From assembly GCA_964582085.1 (NCBI GenBank), contig CAZOPV010000005.1:124001-188000 (forward strand): 64,000 nucleotides of DNA. Direction: 5' to 3'. This stretch comes from JADGNF01 sp964582085. Its GTDB lineage: Archaea > Thermoproteota > Bathyarchaeia > Bathyarchaeales > Bathycorpusculaceae. The notes below the pieces were generated by a model. That model was given only the letters and a program-made list of their open reading frames with translations. It did no database searches and was not told the DNA's origin. The position numbers and the translations under genes are program-made. How positions within the stretch are numbered: position 1 is the stretch's first letter; each line of letters starts with the position of its first letter. Positions 34,318-42,838 of this stretch are shown one piece after another.

Positions 34318-36666
34318 TCACTCCTTCGTTTTTCGGACCATTCTTGGAAGCAACGTTGGATCTGGAATTAGTGATTCTTTCCAGCCTTTTGCTTTTAGAA
34401 TAGCTCCGATTTCGTCTTTCATAGTTATTGGTATGTCGGCCTCGGTTCTAACAAACATATGAATGTCTGGAGGCATAGTTCCATAGTGGCGCTTGTGTAA
34501 ATCTATATAATGGCTCAATTTGCCCGCGCGGCCTTTCCAAGTATCGTTTGGTCTTATACACAGTTTAGCAATCTGAACCATTGCCTCTTGAGGCGTTTCG
34601 ACTGTTTGGAAAAGATGCTCAGGTGCAGGACCAGCATTAACTTTTTCGCCTGTACGTGCATCTAAGACTTCCCAGTTTTCAGGCTTATCTGATCTGCCTA
34701 AGAGCATACGCCGATATTTGCTGCCATGTGGACCAACAAGCACTGGGACACCTAAGCTCCAGAAACCTGCAGCGATTGAAGCTGCTTTCTGTGAATATGC
34801 ACCCCAAGCTAAGCCGACTGCTCCAAGACGATTATGAATGTAATCTGCAATTTCCTCGTAGTTACCTCTCAGGTTGCGTTTTGCGAATATATTTGCTACT
34901 TTTATTGCTGCGCCTGCTATGTGGCTGTTTGCGACACAGGATCCAACATTGAGGACGCCGCCTGCTTCAAAGCCACCAGGAAATTCTTCGTAGAGTGTTT
35001 TACCTTCCTCATTTCTGTAGCTACCTGCAGACATTGCTGAACATCCTGATGTGACTACAATATACCGCCTGCTAGCGAATTCTCTACATATGTCGTATAC
35101 GTCTTTACCACCATGTGGGTAGTTTGCGCAGCCTACGACTGCCAAGATACCAGGTATTTCACCCAAGACTATTGGTCCACCCACGCTCCGGATTTCAACA
35201 TCTGAGATGGCACCTCTGCCTGATCGGCATAAGTTGTCCTCTGAGAGCAATGCTTTTTCGCCGCATTTAACAATGAGACTGTGCACCATAATTTTCTGTG
35301 GGCATGCCTCTTCGCATCTTCCACAGCCAATACATTCTTCATAAAGGTTTGCTAATAATGTTATATCGCCTTCCGCAGCAGCTTTTAGAGCCCGCGATAT
35401 TGAGAGGTCTTGTGGGCAACTTCTTTGGCACAAGTTGCACTGTCTACAGGTTTTAGCGATTTCTTTGACCTGTTCAAGAGTTGGTAAAGCATTTAGTTTT
35501 TTACGGATCGGCGCAATTTTAACAGCTGTTTTTACTGCAACTTCGCCAACTTTCTCTGGGTCAAGGATAAGTACACCAGGTACCCTTCCACTTACTAGGT
35601 CATCAACTATTTGGTCGGCTGGATCGTTTGTACGGTTCTTGAAGCCCATGCAACTCTTTTCTGATGCTGCAATTACGGCTGCCTTTACTTTTTCAGCCTC
35701 GGCAAATATATCTGTCCTGACACATTGTTCGTCGATCACTACAACATCTGCAAAGCCTGCTCGAACGAATTTCAGTTGCCAACTGATTGGGCCGACAATC
35801 TTTGCGCGATCATAATATCGGGTATTGTCGAACGCCGTGCAACATAAGCCCACAACCTCCATCTTATCGGCGAGGTTACTGTCTCGCATATAATCTATAA
35901 TGCCAACTGAGGGAACAACGTTGTGACCGATACACATGATAGTGGGTTTAGTTCGATCGACAGATCCGATACCCATTCTGATAAGTGGTGCTTCTGGATC
36001 AGCCTTAGGGAAATTCAGTGTTGAAATTTGAGCAATGTCAGCAACTTCCATACCAACTTGATCTATTCTCCCAGCATGGAAGGCTTTGGATTCAAAATCT
36101 AAATTGTTGCCTTCTTGACCAGTGTGTGCTGCTGAAAGGCAGTGAGTGATTTGAGTTTCGCAGTAGGTTAAAACTTCATCTAAGTCTCCAAGGGTTTCCG
36201 GCTTTATTCCGGTAACAAGTCTTGTAACTGGAGCCTCAACCTTAACGTTTAAACCACCTACATCGAGAGGGAACTTTCTACCGTATTTTTCAATCAGGTG
36301 ATCAACAACATGTCGGGCGTGAGCAGTATGAGTTGCAGCTCCAATACTGCATGCAATGAGTACAATACGTGAAGATTGGGCACCTATATCTAAACCGCAT
36401 GCACCGCGCTTTCCAGCGGTCAAATCACATTTACCATACGTGCAAAGACAACAGAGATCACAGTCAGGCATATAGAAGGGTTTGTATTTATTGAGTAACT
36501 TCATATCCCAATCCCGCAGGGTACTAATATGGGGCATGGGAGTTGGACCCATTGGTTCGGTCCAGTTATCATCAACAAGTTTTCCTATAGACAATTCGAG
36601 GTTTTTGATAAGACCATTATTGGTCTTCATTTCACCTATTTTTACGTGTACATTTTTGCTGGTCAA
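34318..36666 (-). CDS. cdhA: ACDS complex subunit alpha (CO dehydrogenase)
   Basis: Nickel-iron carbon monoxide dehydrogenase that reduces CO2 to CO. At about 782 residues it has archaeal length. N-terminal cysteines CDLCCLCTYGKCDL ... RGACGLD bind the B and D clusters. Two ferredoxin motifs, CRQCNLCQRSCP and CIGCGRCEEACP, lie in the middle and are specific to the archaeal alpha subunit. C-cluster cysteines occur in LCCTAFDN, SGCSAMSAG and NVGSCVANSHIAG. TTG 36666 is chosen since GAGG lies 7 nt before it; TTG 36672 is too close to that site. First cdh gene, 133 nt after the second cooC. Confidence 0.97.
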   Translation of the reverse strand: MTSKNVHVKIGEMKTNNGLIKNLELSIGKLVDDNWTEPMGPTPMPHISTLRDWDMKLLNKYKPFYMPDCDLCCLCTYGKCDLTAGKRGACGLDIGAQSSRIVLIACSIGAATHTAHARHVVDHLIEKYGRKFPLDVGGLNVKVEAPVTRLVTGIKPETLGDLDEVLTYCETQITHCLSAAHTGQEGNNLDFESKAFHAGRIDQVGMEVADIAQISTLNFPKADPEAPLIRMGIGSVDRTKPTIMCIGHNVVPSVGIIDYMRDSNLADKMEVVGLCCTAFDNTRYYDRAKIVGPISWQLKFVRAGFADVVVIDEQCVRTDIFAEAEKVKAAVIAASEKSCMGFKNRTNDPADQIVDDLVSGRVPGVLILDPEKVGEVAVKTAVKIAPIRKKLNALPTLEQVKEIAKTCRQCNLCQRSCPQDLSISRALKAAAEGDITLLANLYEECIGCGRCEEACPQKIMVHSLIVKCGEKALLSEDNLCRSGRGAISDVEIRSVGGPIVLGEIPGILAVVGCANYPHGGKDVYDICREFASRRYIVVTSGCSAMSAGSYRNEEGKTLYEEFPGGFEAGGVLNVGSCVANSHIAGAAIKVANIFAKRNLRGNYEEIADYIHNRLGAVGLAWGAYSQKAASIAAGFWSLGVPVLVGPHGSKYRRMLLGRSDKPENWEVLDARTGEKVNAGPAPEHLFQTVETPQEAMVQIAKLCIRPNDTWKGRAGKLSHYIDLHKRHYGTMPPDIHMFVRTEADIPITMKDEIGAILKAKGWKESLIPDPTLLPRMVRKTKE

Positions 36667-36805
36667 TGTCAAACCTCAGTAAAGGTTTTAGATATACCCT
36701 TTGATTACCCAGCTTTAAACCTTTCCAAAGTTCACGCTGAAAAGTCATGGTATAAGGTGAAGAATGTCAGCAAAAAAAAGACAATAGTATAGAAAAGAAA
36801 CTCAG

Positions 36806-37576
36806 TTATTGATATATGTAACCTGCAGCATTCATAATTGACTTAACAGAAGCAAATGCAGCATTGACAGAAGGAAGATCAAGTAATGACTTTCCGTTAA
36901 GAACATAGTCGTCAACTTGCTCATCAGCAACGATTTTGCCTAAGTACTTAAACTTCAAAGCCTCTTCAGCTTTACTTGCCAACTCTGAGGGGAACCTATA
37001 GCCACCTACAAGATAGAAATTATCAAACTGCATATCCACTTCTTTAGCTATGCGGTAAGCGCGCTTCGCGTGATCCACGCTTTTTTTGGAGTGGTCTAGC
37101 ATCTCGAAGATGTCGTTAACTTTTGAGGCTATACGGCGGTTCAAATGTTCCAAACCTGCAGGGGAATCAATGAGCACGTATTGGTAGGTTTTTGTCAAAT
37201 GCTCCAAGGCGGCTTTTAAAGCAGAGTTTGGCATGCAGTAGCAACCTTCTACCCACTTAGTCCCCACAGACATGAAATCGAAATGTTCACCCTCATACAA
37301 CCCATTAGCTAAAATGCGGCTTTCGATGCGTTCGGTCGGGGAAACACCCACCATGGTTCCGCCTTTCTCGATGAAAGTGTCGACGATAAGTTCAGCCATT
37401 GTTGCTTTACCGGCTTCTTTGAGGTCAACCCCCACCATCTCTGCAAGGTTCTGATCAGGATCAGCGTCCACCAGTAATATGGGTGCTGCGCCAGCCTCTA
37501 TGAAGCACTTCGCCATCAAAGCTGTAAAGCTTGATTTTCCTGTGCCGCCACGACCAATAGTTACAAGAGTTTTCAT
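36806..37576 (-). CDS. cooC: CooC-type nickel-insertion ATPase (variant Walker A)
   Basis: MinD/SIMIBI-class ATPase that matures CO dehydrogenase or acetyl-CoA synthase. The N-terminal loop reads TIGRGGTGKSS: the usual deviant Walker A is KGGxGK, so the signature lysine is replaced by Arg here. A CxC metal motif lies in GCYCMPNSALKAAL, and VLIDSPAGLEHLNRR is the Walker B region. 256 residues, ATG start. It follows the other cooC copy by 11 nt and precedes cdhA. Activity with the Arg replacement is uncertain. Confidence 0.88.
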   Translation of the reverse strand: MKTLVTIGRGGTGKSSFTALMAKCFIEAGAAPILLVDADPDQNLAEMVGVDLKEAGKATMAELIVDTFIEKGGTMVGVSPTERIESRILANGLYEGEHFDFMSVGTKWVEGCYCMPNSALKAALEHLTKTYQYVLIDSPAGLEHLNRRIASKVNDIFEMLDHSKKSVDHAKRAYRIAKEVDMQFDNFYLVGGYRFPSELASKAEEALKFKYLGKIVADEQVDDYVLNGKSLLDLPSVNAAFASVKSIMNAAGYIYQ

Positions 37577-37587
37577 CTGTAAAAACC

Positions 37588-38373
37588 TCAGGAAACTTGA
37601 AGGTTTTTAATTAGAGTCTCGCATATATTGTCTATGGTTTGTACCGCTGAGATTTCCCTATGTAAAAGCGGAGTTTCGCCACGCATATCTGCAATGATTA
37701 TGCCTTGGTCGAAGGGTACAAATGATAGTAGGGGTAGCTCATTTTTTTCTGCAAAGCTTTGTATTGCTTCTTGTTGGGTGTCGTTCATGACACGGTTGCC
37801 AATGAGGTAGAGTTTTTTCATGCCTGCGGCGGTTGCCATGTCATGAATGTGTTTGGCAATTTCTAGAGATTTCAAGTTGGAATCAGCCACAATCAACAGC
37901 GCATCCACGTGGCGAGCAGTGGCTCTACCTATGTGTTCTACGCCTGCTTCTAAATCCATAACAACAGCTTCGTTGACTTCAACAACTAAATGGCGAAGTA
38001 GAGCACGAACAACTGCATTCGGAGCGCACATACAGCCTGAGCCCATGGACTGTACTGTACCCATAACAATCAGGTTTACCCCCAATGGTGTAGACACAGC
38101 GTACTGTTTAACTATGTCATCAACCGTGAAGGATAAGCGGTAAACGCCCGAGTACCCCGTATTGGTTTTTGAGTCTACAAGTTCTTTGTTCTCTGTAATT
38201 GGCAAAATTTTTCGCGCTTCTTCTGCACTTAAACCTAGGGTCATAGCCAAATTAGGAGAAGAATCAGCATCAATTGCTATTGTTTTTAAGCCGCGTGCAA
38301 CAAATCCTCGAGCTAAACCGCCGGCGATCAGGGTTTTGCCGACGCCCCCTTTACCAGAAACTGCAATCTTCAT
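37588..38373 (-). CDS. cooC: CooC-type nickel-insertion ATPase (standard Walker A)
   Basis: Same family as the next gene but with the full deviant Walker A, SGKGGVGKTLIAGGLA. The CxC nickel-binding motif is GSGCMCAPNAVVRALL, and MDLEAGVEHIGR replaces the switch-II region as in CooC. 261 residues, ATG start. It is the first gene of the maturation/cdh run. A promoter lies upstream (TTAAATTAAC near 38405-38416 on the minus strand) between two inverted copies of a 14-bp sequence. Confidence 0.9.
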   Translation of the reverse strand: MKIAVSGKGGVGKTLIAGGLARGFVARGLKTIAIDADSSPNLAMTLGLSAEEARKILPITENKELVDSKTNTGYSGVYRLSFTVDDIVKQYAVSTPLGVNLIVMGTVQSMGSGCMCAPNAVVRALLRHLVVEVNEAVVMDLEAGVEHIGRATARHVDALLIVADSNLKSLEIAKHIHDMATAAGMKKLYLIGNRVMNDTQQEAIQSFAEKNELPLLSFVPFDQGIIIADMRGETPLLHREISAVQTIDNICETLIKNLQVS

Positions 38374-38376
38374 AAA

Positions 38377-38465
38377 TTAACACAACTGAACCTTTAGCTT
38401 TAATGTTAATTTAAGTTTCCATACAGAAAATGATTAACAGATGGAAAACTATTCAATTGTGTTAA
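38377..38465. promoter_or_regulatory. Inverted 14-bp repeat flanking the cooC promoter
   Basis: TTAACACAACTGAA at 38377-38390 and its inverted copy TTCAATTGTGTTAA at 38452-38465 agree at 13 of 14 positions. The first copy sits at the expected transcription start and leader of the cooC-cdh run, the second upstream of its TATA. This is the layout of an operator pair. It could equally affect the divergent RLAN gene at 38584. No regulator is known. Confidence 0.45.
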
Positions 38466-38583
38466 CAAAAAAGTTGTTAATGCCCAAAATTCGCCAAATA
38501 GGCTCCAATTTAAGCCTACTTCGTATAGTTAATCTTAAATACAACTGATAGAATATCGCCATTCGATTATTGGTGTCACATGG

Positions 38584-39279
38584 GTGTTGGTCGTCTCTAA
38601 CATCGACCTAACAACGGAAAACATACAAGTAATGAAACCTGCAACGTTTTTAGAAGCCACAATAAAAGATACCACACTCAACTTAAGCAATGATTACCGA
38701 TACCTAAAAACAGGATATTACGTTTCGCTTCACGCGGAAATTTTGGGCAACCAAGTTATTCCCACCTGTGAAAACATCATAGATTCCAACCGTACCCCCA
38801 TTTTACTTCTTAGGGCGGCAAAGGCAGGAATTCCGACGCTGCCCTTTTTGGTGACTGATTCTGTGAAGAAGATAATGACTGAAATTGGGTTCCCCGCGGT
38901 AATTTTTGCTGTAAACCCTTTTATTCATGATGGTTACAGGACAGCAACTAACAAAAGCGCCCTGTACCGAGCCATGAAAAGCTTAGGAATGAACTATAAG
39001 TTCACGGTTTGTGCTCAACCTCTAAAAGGAGAGATTATTTCGGCTAAGTCGATTTTCGGCAAAAGCGATAACGGTGATGAAGGCGCAAGTATTTCCAAGA
39101 AAGTTTTTGAACTGTTCAAAATTCCCGTTTGTAAGCTGCATATCCAGAAAGTCGAAGGAAAAGCTTACTTGTGTGGTATGCAACCTTTAGCTAAAGAGGA
39201 ATTGTCTCCAAACGACTTGAAAACAATCAGCAGGAATATTGCGCTCATTTCTGAGCGGGGAGAACCATTTAGTGTCTAA
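38584..39279 (+). CDS. RLAN-domain protein (RimK-like ATP-grasp N-terminal domain, stand-alone)
   Basis: A 231-residue protein matching the RLAN domain, which in bacteria is fused in front of a RimK-like ATP-grasp ligase. The family core NDYRYLKTGYYVSLHAEILG is clear, followed by IPTLPFLVTDSVKKI. Here it is a separate gene directly before an ATP-grasp gene, whose start it overlaps. Together they should form a split peptide or amino-acid ligase. The start is GTG; the ribosome site is weak. Substrate unknown. Confidence 0.7.
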   Translation: MLVVSNIDLTTENIQVMKPATFLEATIKDTTLNLSNDYRYLKTGYYVSLHAEILGNQVIPTCENIIDSNRTPILLLRAAKAGIPTLPFLVTDSVKKIMTEIGFPAVIFAVNPFIHDGYRTATNKSALYRAMKSLGMNYKFTVCAQPLKGEIISAKSIFGKSDNGDEGASISKKVFELFKIPVCKLHIQKVEGKAYLCGMQPLAKEELSPNDLKTISRNIALISERGEPFSV

Positions 39280-40147
39280 AATCGCGTGTTTTGTGGAGAG
39301 ATATAATTTTTCTGATCCCCGAGAGGAAGTAGCACTTCAAAACTTTAAACTTGCAGCTGAAAAAACAGGGAACGAATTTCATTTTCTGTTTCGTGAAAAC
39401 ATATCTGACATCCCCAAGTATGATGCGGTTTTTATAAGAGCAACCACTGACCCTCTGTTTACTGCCTACATCGTTTCTAAAACGGCCTGGGAACTTGGGT
39501 TAAAAGTGGTGGATGACCCTGAAAGCATAACGATATGTGCTAACAAAATCCACCAGTACGCTTTATTTGAGAAATTCAATGTACCCCACATACCTACTGT
39601 TTCCTTGAATAAGGATGAGTTGCATCACAGAAAAATTGCACAGATTTTCATGGAGTTGGGTAAACCTGTGGTTGTAAAAGCGCCCTACACCAGCTTTAGT
39701 AAATACGTAGAGAAAGCGGCGTGTGAAACCAGTTTCCGTGAGGTGGCAAAACGTTTCTTCAAAAAATCCGACGTTCTGGCTGTGCAAAAGTTCACGCCTA
39801 CAGAGTTTGATTGGAGAGTCGGCGTGCTCAATAACGAGGTTCTGTATGTTTGTAAGTACATGATTCCTAAAGGTAAATGGAAGCACGGTGCTAAACTGCG
39901 TGGCAAACCTACTGTGGTTTGGGGCAGAACAGTAGCGTTGAAGAAAGAGGATGCCCCTCAAAGTCTTAAGGATGTTGCCTTAAAAGCGTGCAGAGTCGTG
40001 GGCAAAGGGCTCTATGGTGTTGACATAAAAGAAGTTAACGGTGACTACGTCGTTGTTGAAGTAAACGACAATCCGAGCATATACGCAGGCTATGAAGATT
40101 CTCGGGATAAAGACGTGTACACAAAAATCATCAACTATCTCAGTTAG
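39272..40147 (+). CDS. RimK-like ATP-grasp ligase
   Basis: An ATP-dependent carboxylate-amine ligase of the RimK/glutathione-synthetase superfamily, 291 residues. Features: KPVVVKAPYTSFSKYVEKA as ATP loop, DVLAVQKFTPTEFDWRVGVL, and the metal site VVVEVNDNPSIYAGYED. The start is GTG 39272, 9 nt after GGGGAG, overlapping the RLAN stop by 8 nt, so the two are probably translated together. Deoxyhypusine synthase follows after 97 nt. Known relatives add amino acids to proteins or small molecules; the target here is unknown. Confidence 0.82.
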   Translation: MSKIACFVERYNFSDPREEVALQNFKLAAEKTGNEFHFLFRENISDIPKYDAVFIRATTDPLFTAYIVSKTAWELGLKVVDDPESITICANKIHQYALFEKFNVPHIPTVSLNKDELHHRKIAQIFMELGKPVVVKAPYTSFSKYVEKAACETSFREVAKRFFKKSDVLAVQKFTPTEFDWRVGVLNNEVLYVCKYMIPKGKWKHGAKLRGKPTVVWGRTVALKKEDAPQSLKDVALKACRVVGKGLYGVDIKEVNGDYVVVEVNDNPSIYAGYEDSRDKDVYTKIINYLS

Positions 40148-40244
40148 TAAAAATATAAGCGAAAACTCGTGTTTCGACAGCTATTTATTTTTAACCTGAT
40201 AATTCAATGACTGTAAAAGCTTAAACAAAGGGAGAGCCGAGTTA

Positions 40245-41186
40245 TTGAAACACGTTATTAAAGACTACAATTTCGCTGAAGATATGTCTGTCATTGAACT
40301 GGTCAACCAAATGGAGAAAGCATGGGGCTTCACGGCGGGTAAACTTGCAGTCGGCGTTAACATTCTTGAAACCATGATAAAAGCTAAGGGTTGTGTAAAG
40401 TTTCTCTCGTTTACAGGCAACCTTGTTGCAACAGGTACACGTGGGGTTTTCAAAGAACTGGTCAAACGCAAACTTGTTGACGTTGTTATAACATCTTGCG
40501 GCACATTGGACCATGACATGGCAAGGTGCTGGAAAAACTATTACCGCGGCAGCTTCGTCATGAACGACTCCAAACTGCACGAAGAAGGAGTAAACCGTCT
40601 GGGAAACGTGTTGGTTCCCAACGATAGTTATGGCGTTTTGATTGAGGAAAAAATGCAAAAATTGCTTTCAGACCTGTACCAAGAGGGTAAACGTGAGATG
40701 TCAGGTAGCGAGCTCGTAAAGGAAATTGGGAAACGTTGCTGTAATGAATCGTCGATTCTTTATTGGGCAGCAAAAAACGACATCCCAGTTTTTGTGCCGG
40801 GTATTACAGATGGAGCTGTAGGTTATCAAACTTGGGTGTTTAGTCAAGACCACGATTTTAAACTGAATTTGCTGAAAGATTCAGGTCAACTGAACGACAT
40901 TGTTTTTGACGCGAAGAAGACAGGAGGACTTATTGTGGGTGGCGGAATTTCGAAACATCATACGATTTGGTGGAATCAGTTTAAAGATGGTTTGGACTAC
41001 GTGGTTTACGTGAGCACTGCTGATGAGTGGGATGGTAGTCTTAGTGGAGCTCGGCCTCGTGAAGCGGTTTCTTGGGGTAAGATAAGTGCGAAAGCGAGGC
41101 GTATTATGGTTGAAGGGGACGCGTCGGTGATTCTGCCCGTTATGGCAAGTGCGCTTTTCAGTAGGCTTGCTCAAAACAAAAAATGA
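40245..41186 (+). CDS. dhs: Deoxyhypusine synthase
   Basis: Transfers the aminobutyl group of spermidine to a lysine of translation factor aIF5A. At 313 residues it has family length. NAD-binding and catalytic motifs are present: VKFLSFTGNLVATG, TSCGTLDHDMARCW, and the catalytic-lysine block SGARPREAVSWGKI (human Lys329 equivalent). The start is TTG after a GGGAG ribosome site. It faces a second, divergent homologue tail to tail. This copy keeps the canonical motifs and is the better candidate for true hypusination. Confidence 0.9.
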   Translation: MKHVIKDYNFAEDMSVIELVNQMEKAWGFTAGKLAVGVNILETMIKAKGCVKFLSFTGNLVATGTRGVFKELVKRKLVDVVITSCGTLDHDMARCWKNYYRGSFVMNDSKLHEEGVNRLGNVLVPNDSYGVLIEEKMQKLLSDLYQEGKREMSGSELVKEIGKRCCNESSILYWAAKNDIPVFVPGITDGAVGYQTWVFSQDHDFKLNLLKDSGQLNDIVFDAKKTGGLIVGGGISKHHTIWWNQFKDGLDYVVYVSTADEWDGSLSGARPREAVSWGKISAKARRIMVEGDASVILPVMASALFSRLAQNKK

Positions 41187-41200
41187 TGGAAAAAAGGGTT

Positions 41201-42262
41201 TTAGAGGTCCTTGAAGAGCCAGTTCATGTCTGGTCCATTACGTTTCTTTTTCACTCTTTCGCAGAGTGCGTGGGTTACCAAGGGTAGGGCAATTGTGGCG
41301 TCGCAGTAGCAAACTGCGCGTTTTCCTGCTTCGGCGTTTATTTTGCCCCAGCTGATTGCTTCTTCCAGCGTGCAGCCGCTGAGGCCGCCCCATTGTGGGG
41401 AGTCTGTGGTTATTTGGATGGCGTATTTGTGGGGGTAGTAGTACTCTTGCAGGCCTTTGCGTAGGTGTCCATCGCGTCCTGGTACTCCTTTGTCTTCAGT
41501 CATAGGGGAGACGGATATGGCTATGAGTTGGGTGATGTCTTTTGGAACGCCGCCGCCTATGTATATGACGCCTATGTCTTTGGTTTTGGTGCCGATTTGG
41601 ACGAATTGGTCAAATTCTTTAGCTGAGTCTACGATGATTTTGTGGCCTTTGTTTTTTGCCATGAGTATGGTTTCTCCGTAGGCGCTGTCGAGGAAAGCTG
41701 GGCTGAAGATGGGAACGTTGTTTTCGTAGGCTTTAGCTGCTATAGCGGGGATTTTTTTCTTGCTTAGGAATTTGCCGAGTTCGTGGAAGAATTCGTGGCT
41801 ACTGTATGGGTAGTCGGTTTTGAGGGTCATGACGAAGTCTGTTATGAGTTCTTCCATTTTTCGGTAGTCGGTTTCTTTTCCGAAGACGTCGTAGTAGCGG
41901 TTTATGTCGGCTTTGAGGAGTTCTTGGTCGTTGACTAGGTGGCTGCCTTGCCAGTAGCCTAAGCCCATGGCGTCGACGATGTCTTCGCTGACGTTTGCAC
42001 CTGTGCTGACGAGGACATCTATGAAGCGGTTTTCTATGAGCCAGTTGATTATGGTCCATTGTCCTGCTGTGGACATGGAGCCGGCGTAGCCCATGACGAT
42101 GGTTAGGTCTTTTTCTTTGATCATGTTTTCCCATACGTCAACGGCTTCGCCTAGTTTTCTGCCTTGGTAGGCGGTTTTTGTCATGTCTGTGAGGAGTTCG
42201 TTGACGGTTTTGGGTTTGACTTTGATGGGTTGGAGTTTTTTGGTGAAGTATGAGTTGGTCAT
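41201..42262 (-). CDS. Deoxyhypusine synthase-like paralogue
   Basis: A 353-residue member of the same family, with altered motifs: LTIVMGYAGSMSTAGQW in place of the FTGN motif, ISTGANVSEDIVDAMG-like text (VSTGANVSEDIVDAMG) and GLSGCTLEEAISWGKI retaining the lysine. It has an N-terminal extension of about 30 residues and a longer middle. Such paralogues may use other amines or other acceptors; I cannot assign a substrate. Codon use is unlike the neighbours, with many C-ending codons and an A+C-rich coding strand that continues into the leader. ATG start, with the ribosome site inside a palindrome. Confidence 0.78.
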   Translation of the reverse strand: MTNSYFTKKLQPIKVKPKTVNELLTDMTKTAYQGRKLGEAVDVWENMIKEKDLTIVMGYAGSMSTAGQWTIINWLIENRFIDVLVSTGANVSEDIVDAMGLGYWQGSHLVNDQELLKADINRYYDVFGKETDYRKMEELITDFVMTLKTDYPYSSHEFFHELGKFLSKKKIPAIAAKAYENNVPIFSPAFLDSAYGETILMAKNKGHKIIVDSAKEFDQFVQIGTKTKDIGVIYIGGGVPKDITQLIAISVSPMTEDKGVPGRDGHLRKGLQEYYYPHKYAIQITTDSPQWGGLSGCTLEEAISWGKINAEAGKRAVCYCDATIALPLVTHALCERVKKKRNGPDMNWLFKDL

Positions 42263-42263
42263 T

Positions 42264-42275
42264 AAGGTGCACCTT
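42264..42275. promoter_or_regulatory. Perfect 12-bp palindrome over the ribosome site of the DHS-like gene
   Basis: AAGGTGCACCTT reads the same on both strands and lies one nt upstream of the DHS-like ATG. Its AAGGTG half is the only ribosome-binding candidate. It could be an operator or could hide the ribosome site in RNA pairing between transcripts. Confidence 0.35.
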
Positions 42276-42276
42276 G

Positions 42277-42600
42277 TTGTTGTGATGTGATTATTTGGGT
42301 TGTATTTGAAATTTTTTGTTTTGTTTGTTGTTGTGGTTTGGTTGTTTTGCGCAGCTGCTTCTTGGGGTTTGGGTCCTGGGTTGGTTTTTGCTGGAGGGGT
42401 TTAGTTTGGGTTGTTTTTGGTTGTTGTTTGGTTGTGTGGGTTTTGTCAAGTAGATGCGTTGTTGGGGGGTGGGCTGACTAAGTTGAGAATGATGGGGGCA
42501 GCAGTAAGGTTCTAAACGTGGGGGTATTGTCTTGTTAGCGGGTTTAGATGTTTATCGGTGTGGGTCAACTCAAGCAGAGGATAGCTGAGGTTTTAGAGGT
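42277..42600. other. G+T-skewed intergenic tract
   Basis: About 320 nt between the DHS-like gene and the dispersed repeat. The plus strand is dominated by G and T (runs such as TTGTTTTGTTTGTTGTTG), so the minus-strand leader is A+C-rich. A 64-codon open frame falls inside but is low-complexity and not supported. No tRNA or known RNA motif is seen. Confidence 0.5.
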
Positions 42601-42693
42601 TTGAGGGGCGCAGGGAGGTTCTTAGAGAGTGTAAAAGAGAAATGTGCATTTGATTTATGGCAGGATAACAATACTGCAGACTCCCAGTTTGTA

Positions 42694-42734
42694 GCTGGGG
42701 TCTGGCGGAAGGAGAGAATTTCAAAGAGAGAAAA
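42694..42734 (+). repeat. Dispersed repeat, copy 1
   Basis: Starts GCTGGGG and ends AGAGAGAAAA. A 21-nt core (42702-42722), beginning CTGGCGGAAGGAGAG, is identical to 59991-60011. Just upstream, AGACTCCCAG and CTGGGGTCT can pair around a seven-base loop. Intergenic, between the DHS-like gene and argS. Confidence 0.6.
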
Positions 42735-42838
42735 GGCTCTGAGCTACCTACTCTTTGAAGGCTATATCGGCAGGGTTTCCATACCCCAATTTTCCCGATG
42801 TTCTTTCACAAAGAGGCTCCAATATAATAAAATAGCTG

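Noticed and set aside
42287..42481. 64-codon open frame in the G+T tract
   Set aside because: Composition alone explains it: the product is Val/Leu/Trp/Cys/Gly-rich and repetitive, with no ribosome site.
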